Below, piece after piece: positions 46,561 to 57,255 of a stretch of 64,000 nt of DNA. The notes beneath the pieces are model-generated. The model was given only the letters and a program-made list of their open reading frames with translations, had not been told where the DNA came from and did not search any database. The stretch's first letter is position 1, and the number at the start of each line of letters is the position of its first letter. Position numbers and translations under genes: made by a program. The DNA comes from Hordeum vulgare subsp. vulgare (lineage: Eukaryota; Streptophyta; Magnoliopsida; Poales; Poaceae). The DNA lies in NCBI RefSeq assembly GCF_904849725.1, contig NC_058519.1:26953267-27017266 (forward strand), read 5' to 3'.

Positions 46561-47571
46561 ATGTGACAATGTTCGCTTTCCTTCCTGTTATGCCCGGGGA
46601 AAAACCCTAGATCTGGTCTATCGCAACGGGGCATCGATTTTTAGAGAAGGATTCATCCAATGGGACTCGTGACTCGTGAAGATACTTTGCGATGTATCGG
46701 GTGTATTCATTGTTGTGGTGAACAATGGACCGATGGTGTTGTTTCTGTCTGCGCTGGGCAACATGAGCACCTACCACATGCGAGGACTGTCACGCAGGCC
46801 ATGTTAGTCAACCTCAATGAACCGGAGCGGCATAGGTTCGTCTCCTTTCGGACATATCATTCCTCTTCAATGTGGTGGAGGGTTTCGGATATGCTTGTCG
46901 CGGCTTGGATTGACACGACGGTTTTTGGTGTGCACCTTGTTAGCAACGAGGGCCCTCGGGTGCTTTGCTGGGTGTGTTGTGGGTATTTGTCTTCCAACAT
47001 CTTGTATGTATGGTGGAGCTCTTGGTATAGAGGTAGGCGTTATTTAGGTTTTTACCCGATTTTTCTTGATAAATCAAATAGTCATTTCGTTTTGTTTATT
47101 CTTTTAGCGCACTCACTTTTATAAAATGCATTCCTCCTTTGGGGTATTATTGTAATGCCCTTTCAAATCAATGGATTTGGCAGCTATGCTAGCAACATAA
47201 AAAAAATATGGAGTGCACCTTGAAAACTAAATTGAGGTAATATGTGTTATGGTTTACGAAAGAAGTTTGTATGGAAAGTTGATATAGTATCAGAAAGAGA
47301 TAAAGGCACCAGAAGTCAAAGAAATCTCACACGAGATGATCACCTACTTTGGTCGTTGTTTTGCGTGAGACAAGAAAATCTTGTGCTCATATTGAACCAT
47401 TGAAGTGGAGATTAGACCTAAGGATTTTGTGATGTATGCAATTGGAGGAGTGGTGGTTTGGCATTATTTTGGGATGAGTCCCTGCATGTAACTTTACTGG
47501 ATTGGTGCGCTCGGTATATATAGATGCACAAGTGGTCGATGCTAGCAATGGCGTCAGCTGGGTAGGTACAT
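46561..47571. other. Unclassified, possibly LINE-derived, no intact gene
   Basis: A plus frame at 46,660-47,124 (154 codons, Cys/Trp-rich) has no recognisable domain. Because a LINE endonuclease piece follows on the same strand, this may be more of the same element in decay. Confidence 0.3.
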
Positions 47572-47795
47572 TTTGTTTACGGTGAACCTAGAGAGGAAAA
47601 TCACTACCCCATGAGGGAGCACTTTGAAAGGTTGCGTGTTGTGCCTGATGATCCTTGGTTGGTATGTGGTGATTATAACGAAGTTCTATGGCTACATGAG
47701 CATTTCTTGAGGAGCGTTCTGAGAACCAAACGGCCGTGTTCCACGATTCGTTGTCGGTCTGTGAGCTTATCGAACTGAGATCTCAAGGGAATAGT
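47572..47795 (+). pseudogene. LINE (L1-type) endonuclease fragment
   Basis: The frame reads FVYGEPREENHYPMREHFER, then VVPDDPWLVCGDYNEVLW, where GDYNEVL is the conserved GDFNE block of plant LINE apurinic endonucleases. A shift near 47,705 leads to ERSENQTAVFHDSLS and CELIEL, also as in LINE ORF2. The reverse transcriptase is absent. Confidence 0.75.
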
Positions 47796-48083
47796 GAGCA
47801 AGGGGAATGGAGTAAACTATAAGATTCCGACGATTATACGGATTTAGGCTGTTTTTACGTCAGACCAGGTACTGCAAACGCGGCCCGGTCGTAAATTTTT
47901 TGTGGTGGCCTGTAAAGCGACCTCTTGACAACTATATCTACGGGTTCAACCACTGGATGCGGGTCGAAACCCTATCGCTCCGCCGCGCCAAAAGCCCCCC
48001 CCCCCCACCTCACCGCCGGCGCCTCAGATCCGCCGCCGCGAGCCTCCATTCCGCCGTCTATCCGCTCCTTTCCACCACCCTTC

Positions 48084-48650
48084 ATGACCAACTCCGACGG
48101 TCGTAGGAACGACGACCCCGAGAGGGCTCGTCGCGTCAGATTTGACGCCGCGCGAAAGCGTGCTGCCCGCCGGTACATGCAATGCGGCATGACACCGCCG
48201 CCGTCGCTCCTCCGTCGCGAGACAGAGGAGTACGACCGCGCACGCGGCCGCCTCTTGTCCGGAAGCTCCTCTGAGGCGTCGAGCTCGCACTCATCCCTCC
48301 CACCGGTGAAGAGGGAGCTCGAAGAGCTCCCGCTGGTGAAGATGGAGCCGAAGGCCGAGGCGGTGCCGGAGCGACGTCCCGGGGGCGTCATCGGACCGGA
48401 GGATTTCCTCCCCTCGGCGGAGGCGGATAGCTTTTTGCCCGCGTTGCTGACGCGGAGTGTGCGGGAGGCGGAAGAGGACCAGCAACGCCTCCGGAGGGAA
48501 GAGGAGATCGACACCATGCTCTACGAGCAGGGTGTCGCGTCGGTCCTCGCCTTTGGCCACAAGCAGGAGGAGTGGCGCCGCGAAGCGACTGATCAGGAGC
48601 GCATCTACGTCGAGCTCTCCTCCGATGAGGACGACGAGGGCGACTACTGA
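48084..48650 (+). CDS. Hypothetical protein with acidic C-terminus
   Basis: From MTNSDGRRNDDPERARRVRF the frame gives 188 aa: a basic N-terminal part (RFDAARKRAARRYM), a Ser-rich stretch (SGSSSEASSSHSS), KRELEELPLVKMEPKAEA, an Arg/Glu-rich helical part (REAEEDQQRLRREEEIDTM) and the tail YVELSSDEDDEGDY. An upstream in-frame ATG at 47,925 would add 53 Pro-rich codons that run through a C tract. I prefer 48,084. Low-complexity composition suggests a nuclear or disordered protein. I have a vague memory of similar frames recurring in wheat within mobile DNA, so it may be a transposon-carried gene. GC content is far above the neighbours. Confidence 0.5.
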   Translation: MTNSDGRRNDDPERARRVRFDAARKRAARRYMQCGMTPPPSLLRRETEEYDRARGRLLSGSSSEASSSHSSLPPVKRELEELPLVKMEPKAEAVPERRPGGVIGPEDFLPSAEADSFLPALLTRSVREAEEDQQRLRREEEIDTMLYEQGVASVLAFGHKQEEWRREATDQERIYVELSSDEDDEGDY

Positions 48651-49196
48651 GCGATGGAGAGCATCTACGACTGCACGATCTCGACTCCGGTGAGCTCAAT
48701 TTTGCGAAGTGCGGTAGGATAGTTAGTTGCTCCGATGAGCAACGGTGAGCTCTAGTAGTATAACTTACCTCTACCCTCGTAGTATGTAAGATCGTCTACT
48801 ATGTAATGAATTTTGAATGAAGTGTGCTTTCAATTTCGCCCGCGAATGTTTTTTTTTTAAATTAAGATGTTTGATTATACGGGGTCTGTTTTGCAGTGCA
48901 ACATTTCGCCCCGTAAAATCCATCTTCGACGAACTGTAAAACACTTTTGCAGGTCGCAAAAATACGGGGTCTACTAGAGATGATGCTCCCTAGCACGAGA
49001 GGGCTATGGCGACCGCTAACCCTAGTTGACAACTGCCTTCTTCCCCTCTCACGAACACCAATGCATGTTGCGTGTGGCCCTAACGATGATGGGGAGGTCC
49101 TATGCGGGGGCGGCCTGTTGGGGAAGTCTTAGAGAGCACATGGTTTTCTTTATCACACATTGTGTCATTTTATGTTGGTTTTGAAGTAGCGAACTA
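48651..49196. other. 3' flank of the hypothetical gene, no further gene
   Basis: 'gtaatgaattttgaatgaag' near 48,800 could be a transcript end. 48,870-48,985 (tacggggtctg...cgccccgtaaaatcc...) echoes 47,832-47,900 (gattatacgg, cggcccggtcgtaaa), so the ORF may sit between related element ends. I could not prove a TIR. Confidence 0.35.
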
Positions 49197-49461
49197 CTTC
49201 CTCCATTTCATAATGTAGTGCGTATAGATTTTTTTTTAAAGTCAAACCTTCTAAACTTTGACCAAGTTTACATCAAAAACAATTTACGCCTACAAAATCT
49301 AACATAGAGAATAAGAGACTACGTCTTATAATGAATCTAATGATATATGTTTGGATTCTAGATGTAAATATATTTTTCAACAAACTTGGTTAAAGTTTGA
49401 AAAGTTTGATTTAATTTTTTTTAATATGGATTATATGCACTATATTATGGAATGGAAAGAC
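49197..49461. mobile_element. Stowaway/Mariner-type MITE (265 bp)
   Basis: Left end CTTCCTCCATTTCATAATG and a near-complementary right end (cactatattatggaatgga). TA precedes it at 49,195-49,196 and follows at 49,462-49,463. The inner part carries the complementary words 'aaagtcaaaccttctaaac' and 'ggttaaagtttgaaaagtttg'. Confidence 0.8.
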
Positions 49462-49749
49462 TATTTGGTTGGGACGTCCTTGCTAATCCGGGCGTGCATG
49501 CATTTATGGAACACTAGGAATCAGACTATTAATATCATGCTTTCTATCATTACAACTGTTATGATGATTGACAACTTTACGAGCCGTCCATTCATGTAAA
49601 TCCGACGATAGAAAAATCAGAGTTATGAGGAGTTACGAAAATAAAATTACAGGTAACGATGGGACCGGTACAGAAAAATTGTGGGACTAGTTAGTTTTTT
49701 AAAGGGTAGATCCGTCATTAGTTTGGAAAATTACTCACCCATCCAGTCA

Positions 49750-49774
49750 TCTCCTCTAACGACAGCCACAACGC
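49750..49774 (+). repeat. 25-bp direct repeat, left copy (right copy 52,003-52,027)
   Basis: Identical 25-mers that start tctcctctaacg and end cacaacgc flank the three-Helitron array. Just beyond them similarity continues weakly (cgatcc against ggccgatgagatcc). The right copy leads into the 5' region of the gene at 52,169. Confidence 0.95.
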
Positions 49775-49796
49775 CGATCCAGTTATCTTTACCTAA

Positions 49797-50073
49797 TCTA
49801 TACCTAATAATAAAGCGGCTATTGTTTCCGTCGGAAAACCCACCGCGTCATTTTTATATAAAAAAAACCTGTAATTTTTGTTATTCAACATGCGCTTCAA
49901 TTTCTCATTATGGTGGAATTAACAATGGATGAGTTGATTTTTCAACAAAATAGGATAGGAATAACTACATTAGTTTGTTAGCTTATTACTTTAATAAATC
50001 AAAATAATTATAAAAAGATTAAAAGCGTGTGGTATTTTTTTCTCCCGTTGCAACGCACGGGCTATTTTGCTAT
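49797..50073 (+). mobile_element. Helitron-like element H1 (277 bp)
   Basis: 5' TCTATACCTAATAATAAAG after A. The 3' part is tctcccgttgcaacgcacgg (hairpin), gctatttt, gCTAT and T. The terminal CTAT departs from CTRR. Non-coding. Confidence 0.6.
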
Positions 50074-51434
50074 TAATATTAATAAAGTATCTATTGCTTC
50101 TGTGGTACGTCATGGAAATTGCCCCTAAAGTTTGCATAAATTACCCACCATGCCACCGGTAAGTAATAGAAAACGTTTCACAAAGCGAAAAATCTTGAAC
50201 TGAGCCGGCCCATGTAAAAACCTCCTATGTTACGCTCTGCAACCTGGAAGAATATCCAGCACACCGTATGGGCCGGCCCATGCACAGGCGCCAGTTTTTT
50301 TAGTTGTGTTTATTTATTTATCTTCAGTTCCATTTTATTTTTTTATTTCAAATAATTAAAACTTCAAATGACCTTTAAACTTTTAATAAACTTAAAATTT
50401 TAAATCAACATATTTTAAAAAATAAAATGTTTGTGACTTCAAAAACTGCTCGGAGTTTTTATAAAAAATGTCCGCACATATAATAAAATGTTTGCAAGTT
50501 TGAAAAAATGTTTGTAAAATAGTAAATGTCTATGATTTCAAATCGAACTCCATGTACTAAAAAATATTAAAAGCATTTAACGAAATGCTTTCTAATTCAA
50601 AATATGTTAATCCATTAAAAAAATGTCCTAAAATTTTAAAAATAGCTAATGCCTGTTTTGATAGTTTCTTTTTTTATTTAAATTTTCCGTTCCATTTTTG
50701 TTTACTTCTAATTTAAACAATTTAGAATTACAAAAGCATTTGCGTATTAAGAAATAGGAATTTTGAATTAAAATGTTGACGAAAAATAAAATGTTTGTGG
50801 ATTCAAAAATGGCGCCAGATTTCTTTTTTTTTTTTGAAAATTCCAAAACAATGTCCGTGAATTGAATAAATATATTACTGACTTATAAAAATGTTTGTTT
50901 ATTTAGAAAAACTTCATGCGTTTCAAAAATGTTTGTGAATTTAAAGTAAAATCCTCCAACATAAAAAATTATGTTTGTCTTTTCTAGAATTGGTCGCCAA
51001 TTCAAAAGAAAATATTTAAACCCATTTGAAATATAAAAAATCTTCACGATTTTTAGTAAATGTTTGTAAATTGTAAAAAATGTTCTCGATTTTAAAATTG
51101 TTCTCATATTTGTAAAATTGTTCATGAAAGATCTAATGTATGTAGTTAAACATTAATGCTTCCAAATCTTTCTGAAAATATACCCGTGTGATTTTTGAAG
51201 AATTAACTGTTATGAATAATTCTTTGAGTTATCAAGATTTTTGACAACCATGATATTTTTTTTTGAAAATGTAAAGATTGCTTCAACTTGTGAATAAATT
51301 TAAAAGAAGAAACATTTTTTTGCATTTCTGCATAAAATTTCAAAATCAAGCGATGATGTGTGACCATAATGTGGTCATCATCATTGAAAATTATGTTTTT
51401 TTCTCCCGTTGCAACGCAGGGACCATTTTGCTAG
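50074..51434 (+). mobile_element. Helitron-like element H2 (1.36 kb)
   Basis: Starts with 'taatattaataaagtatct' directly behind H1 and ends with hairpin tctcccgttgcaacgcaggg, accatttt, gCTAG at 51,431-51,434 and T. AT-rich, with short frames lacking homology. Confidence 0.6.
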
Positions 51435-52002
51435 TATATAATAATAAAGAGGTTATCGCTTCCGTCGGAATACCCACTGAGGTAATTTTACAAAAAAAGT
51501 CCTTACTGTTTATGACATTAAACTCGTAGTATATATTAAATATTTTTTTAAATACTCATATCTTTTAAACCGTAACTCCAAATTTAACATATTATACATG
51601 GAATTTGATTAGAAAAATATGTAGAATTTAAATATGATATTATTTTATCTGTTAAACGTTTAATAAAAATACTATCTAGGATGCAATCTTAATAAATAAG
51701 TCATTATTCGTCTTTTTTTCATACCGGTACTCATCCGGATTGGGGATGAACACGTCAACAAAATCAGGATTAGAGATGAAACTGAAGGTCACTTGACTGA
51801 TTCTTTGTACGTATTAAATCTATATGCAAGCCGTGTTAAAATAGAAGACCTGTGAAATTTTAAACTGCATTTTTGTAGGATAAGACCATCTTTATTTGTA
51901 TCGTAACTATAAATTCTCAAATTATAGACACTTTTTATAAATTAAGAGCGTGTGCCTGTGATATTTCTTTTTCCCGTTGCAACGCATGGGCCCTTTTGCT
52001 AC
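51435..52002 (+). mobile_element. Helitron-like element H3 (568 bp)
   Basis: Starts 'tatataataataaagaggtt' directly behind H2's CTAG and ends with the hairpin ttcccgttgcaacgcatggg, cccttttg and CTAC at 52,002. Its 5' part (cgcttccgtcggaatacccac) resembles that of H1 (gtttccgtcggaaaacccac). Confidence 0.6.
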
Positions 52003-52763
52003 TCTCCTCTAACGACAGCCACAACGCGGCCGATGAGATCCGCTCCTCCTCGCCCTGATATGCCCAACGCCGCCGCTCCTCTTCCCCCGTGCCGCCGATG
52101 GGATCAGCTCCTTCTCGCCCTGACATGCCCGTTCCTGGCCTCGTCCGCCCCTTCCCTGTCTGTGCGCCATGGTCGACTTCCTGGATTACCTCAAGTTCTC
52201 CTTGTCCTCTGGTGACGTGAAGCTGCTATTTGCCGTTGACCAACTCCAGAAGTCACCCGGCATGCCACCGCCCACCCACTTTAAATTTTCCAAATATTCG
52301 TCTCACTTGTGGCAAAACATTACATGATAGATAATGCCATCTTTGCTCTGTTCAGGTTCTGATGGTGCAAAGCTTGTGGGTACCAAGGCAAAGGTCCTGC
52401 CTCGCATCACCATTTCTCTCCATAGTGTTAGTTGTTGGCTTTTGTACCCTCAAAGTCCTCCCTGAGCTTCACGTACACTAGCAAGCAAGCTAGAAGGCAG
52501 GATGGTTTGATCGTGAAGCTAGCTAGGAAATATCAAGTCGACGGAACACAATACGCACTCGCCGAATTGGCAAAAGGGCTCGTGTCGAGCCTTGAATTTT
52601 TCATTGCTTTCGATCTCTCTTGATCTGGTGTTACAAGGGGTAGGGATACAAGTATATATATAGGTATAGAAGAGCCTACCAACAAACCTACTCGGAAACG
52701 TATACCAGTACGACCCGGACGTTGGGTTTAATCCCTACATTTACCCCCCTAAACACAATGTCC

Positions 52764-55700
52764 TTACTTTACAGTTTGGACGCCGATTTTTTCTCGCATT
52801 TCCAAGAACTTCTGTCGCCCGAGACACTTCGTAAGAATATCGGCAAGCTGGTCTTTCGTGTTCACGTGCTGAACTTCGATCAACCCCTCCTCAATGCACT
52901 CCCGGATGTGATGGAATCGGGTATCTATGTGCTTGCTCCTTTCGTGATGAACCGGATTTTTGCACAATGAGATTGCAGTTTGGTTGTCGATCTTCAATGA
53001 CACCTTCCACACCTCTCGCTTCGCAAGAATAGCTAGGAGTCTTCTCAGCCACACTGCTTGACAAGCCGCCATGCTTGCCGCTATGTATTCCGCCTCGCAT
53101 GAAAACAGTGCCACCACCTTTTGCTTGTGAGAATTCCAGCTAATCGGATTCGGGCCAAGGTAGAAAACCATGCCCGTTGTGCTCTTTCGGTCATCCACAT
53201 CACCTGCCATGTCGCTATCTGAATATCCACGAAGGATCAATCCTTCCTTTCCCTTTCTGTACGTGTAGCCAAGATTAATTGTGCCTTTCACATAGCGTAG
53301 GATTTGATTGACCGCGCTCATGTGTTCGGTTGTCGGATTCTCCATGAAACGACTCACGATCCCGACTGAATAAGCCAACTCAGGTCGGGTATGCACCAAG
53401 TATCTTAGGCTGCCCACAATGCTTCGATAGATTGTGGTGTCCACCGGCGGATTTGAGCTAAGTTTGCTCAACTTGTGACGTTGGTCCATTGAAACTTGTG
53501 TCTCGTAGCAATCTAACATGCCACACTTGTCCAATAACTTGACCGCGTAGGCCGATTGACATAGGGAAATCTCTCCGGAGCTTTGCTTCACTTCGATGCC
53601 CAAGTAATAGCTGAGTAATCCCAGATCACTCGTGCTAAACTTGTTCTTCATTTGCGTCTTGAAACGTTCAATTTCTTGTACGCTATCTCCGGTGATAATC
53701 AGATCGTCGACATAAACTCCAACTAGCAGGTTTGAGCCTTTGGAGTTCTTTGTATAGACTGCGTGCTCGAGGGGACATCTCTTGAACCCGAGCAAGACCA
53801 AACTTTGGTCTAACTTTGAGTTCCAAGCTCTTGGCGCTTGCTTTAACCCATAAAGTGCCTTCTTGAGCTTGTAAACTTTCCCTTCTTCGCCTTTCTTCTC
53901 GTAGCCAAGGGGTTGTTCCACGTACACTTCTTCTGTGAGATCGCCATTGAGGAAAGCAGATTTAACATCCATATGATGAACCTTTCAATCCTCTTGTGCT
54001 GCCAAAGCTAGGAGCACTCTCACCGTCTCGATTCGAGCAACCGGTGCAAACACCTCATCATAGTCAACTCCTTGACGTTGTATGTAGCCCTTTGCAACAA
54101 GTCTTGCTTTGTACTTCACAATGGCACCCTCCATGTCCTTCTTTAACTTGTAAACCCACTTCAAACCTATCGCCTTTTGGTTTAGAGGACGGTACTTCAC
54201 AATGGCACCCTCCATGTCCTTCTTTAACTTGTAAACCCACTTCAAACCTATCGCCTTTTGGTTTAGAGGACGGGTTACCAAAGTCCACGTGCCATTGCTC
54301 TCAATCGCCTTCATCTCCTCATCCATGGCGTGCGTCCAACTACGGCTTTTGCTCGCCTCTACGAAGTTCGCCGGCTCCTCAACTCCGAACAGACATAGTC
54401 CAGAGTACTCGAGCGTAACTGGCTTTGTGTACTTGTAGACTTTCTTGAGGGTCTTGTAGCGACGAGGCCCTAAGGAGTCCGTTGTGACTTGCGAAGGAGG
54501 CGACACAAATTGTGTCGGTGTTGATGCACTTGAGGAAGACGGCTGAGACCCTGGTGTGTCATCGACATCCGCGTCGTCGGCGTAGTCATCGTGACCGTGA
54601 CCATCATCTTGATTGTCGTCATCACTATGCGCCTCGTTGTCGATGTTGTCGTCGAAATCTTTGCCTGTGTCGTGCACGACATTGTCGCTATCTCCTTGCG
54701 ACCTATGCGCGTCGTCGTCGGTGTCGGCACCATGATGACCACCACCATTGTGGTCACCTTGGTTGGGCATCTTGCCAACCACTTGGACATGCTCCCCTGC
54801 ATCATCATCAGTTGAAAATTAAACCGTGAATATGTTACCTTTTGGAGTACCGTCAGCTGCTGCACTCCAAGTCCACGCTTTGTTTTCTTCAAACACGACG
54901 TCGCGTGAAATACGTAGACGCTTGGTTTGTGGATCATAGAAGCGGTATGCCTTGGTGCCGGAACTCCTCTCGTATCCGATGAACACCATCTTGGTGCTAC
55001 GATCGGCAAGCTTTGAGAGGTGCGGCTCCGCCATCTTCACATGTGCCACGCACCCGAATGTCCGTAGATGAGACACATTCGGTTTACGTCCGTAAATTGC
55101 TTCATACGGAGTCTTGCCGATCACCGCCTTCGTTGGAGCCCGGTTGAGAAGATAGACCGCCGTCGAGACAGCTTCTCGCCAAAAAGTCCCCGGCAGGTTC
55201 TTGCTCTTGAGTAAACTCCTTGCCATGTCAACGACGGTTCGATTGCGCCTTTCAACGACCCCGTTCTGCTGCGGCGTGTAAGGTTCCGTGAGGAACCTCT
55301 TTATGCCAATCTTCTCGCAGTAGTCGTTGAACTCATTCGACGTAAACTCTCCGCCGCGATCTGTCCGTAGAGCGCGAACCTCAACTTGTGTTCCATCTCC
55401 GTTGTAGCCTTCAGCTTCTTGAACGCTTCAAACGCCTCATCTTTAGACCGTAGGAGAACGACCCACATATATCTCGAGTAATCATCTACACAAGGAAGAA
55501 GTACTTCTTTCCTGCGTGAGTTGCCGGGGTGATAGGGCCACATAGATCACCATGGAGCAGCTCGAGTGCATCACTCGCACGATAGGTAGACTGAGCAGGG
55601 AACGGCCTGCGGTGCTGTTTTCCAACCAAGCACCCGTCACATACTCGATCAACATGGTCGATAAATGGCATCCCGGATAGCATCTCCATCTTTGACATCT

Positions 55701-57255
55701 TCTTCAAGGCGTAGAAGTTAATGTGTCCAAATCTAGCATGCCATAACCACGAATCATCATCACTCTTGGCGAGCCAACACTCCGGTTGAGATTGATCAAG
55801 GTTGAGGATATAGAGCCTATTCCGTGTGCGATTAACACGAGCTAGAACGTTTCGGAGGTTGTCGAAGATCGTCATCACTCCGTTCTCGATATTCACCTTG
55901 CATCCATTCTCGTCAAGCTTCCCAATAGAGATGATGTTGTTGCGAAGCCGTGGGATGTAGTACACTCTGGTGAGTATGCGATGTTCGTCTGTGAGACCCT
56001 TGAATAGGACAGATCCTTGCCCGCAAATCTCCACAGCTGAACCATCACCGAACTTGACCGAGCCTTCAACATCGTATTCCAGCTCGAGGAATTTCTCCTT
56101 GCACCCCATCATGTGGTTACTGGCACCCGTGTCGAGATACCACGACACGTTCTGATCACTGGATAACTTTGGTGTCACTTTTTCCTCATGAAGTAGCACC
56201 TTCCGGCTTGGTTTCACAACCATCGTTTCAGCGAGATCACAAACTTCGGCCATCAGAAGACCTGGACCTTCGTCTTCCTGCTTTGCCAAATTTTCCTTGA
56301 TCTCCCGCTTGTTAGGCTTTGGACAATCCTTTGCAAAGTGACCCATCTCGTTGCAGTTATAACACTTGACCTCGGACATATCCAAGTTTCGTTGCTTCCT
56401 CCCTTTAGATCGGTCTGCCTTACCACGATCTTGTGGCTTGCCTTTTCCTTTGCCTTTTCCGGTTTGTCCATCGCGCTTCACGTTGCTTGAGCCTTCGCCA
56501 CCATCACGCCTTCCTTTGCTACTTGGGGCCTCCCAATCTGCGCGCGAGTACATGAGTTGGTCACTACCTCCTCCTTTGCCTTTCCGACAGCCACGAGCAT
56601 TCTCTTCCCATGTCCGCAGGCGTCCGATCGCCTCCGTTATGGTCATGTCGTCGATGTCGTAAAGCTGCTCGAGCATGCCGATGATGTACGTGAATTTGTC
56701 AGTCACCGAACTGAAAATTTTCTCCACAATCTTGGTTTCATCGAGCTTTGCACCAAGCGTGCGGATCTCTCCCACCAAAGTAGTAAGACGCATGGCGTAG
56801 TCATTCACCGATTCAGTTTCCTCCATCTGCAACTTGTGAAATTGGCGCTTCAGCACTTGTGCCCGAGCCCTGGTGACGCGATCTTCTCCGATCCTCATCT
56901 CCTTGAGTGCGTTCCACGCCTCTCTTGCCGTCTCGAACTCCGCCAATGTCATCAGCACGGAATCCGGCACAGACTGGGCTATGGCGGCCATGGCACCTTC
57001 GTCGCCCTCCTCGTCGACATCGTCGTCCGTGATGGCCTCCCACACTCGAAGGGATCGAAGAATAATCTTCATCTTCACCGCCCACACGCCATAGTTGGCG
57101 TCGGTGAGCATAGGGTACTGGATGGGGATGTTGCGATGCGCCTGGACGTTGGCGCCGCTCGTTCCTCCACCACTGGTTGCTGACTTGACGCCGTTCTTGT
57201 TCGCCTTGGCACCGTCCTTGCCGGACTTGACCGACTCAGCGTCGCTGTCCGTCAT
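52764..57255 (-). pseudogene. Copia gag-pol polyprotein (disabled)
   Basis: From MTDSDAESVKSGKDGAKA: gag, zinc knuckle CYNCNEMGHFAKDC, protease WYLDTGASNHM, GAG-pre-integrase WLWHARFGHINFYALKK and CDGCLVGK, integrase (VDDYSRYMWVVL), RT (QAPRAWNSKLDQSL, YVDD intact) and RNase H to IGVQTVK. Lesions: frame shifts near 55,495 and between about 55,230 and 55,320, TAA at 54,819-54,821, an 81-bp in-frame tandem duplication at 54,111-54,272, and TGA at 53,985-53,987 where Trp is expected before KVHHMDVKSAF. Catalytic motifs survive, so decay is recent. Confidence 0.93.
54111..54272 (-). repeat. Perfect 2 x 81-bp tandem duplication inside Copia RT
   Basis: 54,111-54,191 is repeated exactly as 54,192-54,272 (gtacttcacaatggcacc to tttagaggacg). 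It duplicates 27 residues in frame ([19 protein letters not shown] region) at the RT start. Confidence 0.97.

Noticed and set aside
47972..48699. Minus frames of 89-181 codons opposite the 48-kb ORF
   Set aside because: High GC gives open antisense frames. The plus frame has the better composition and a defined acidic tail.
56557..57183. 208-codon plus frame opposite Copia gag
   Set aside because: Antisense shadow of the polyprotein.
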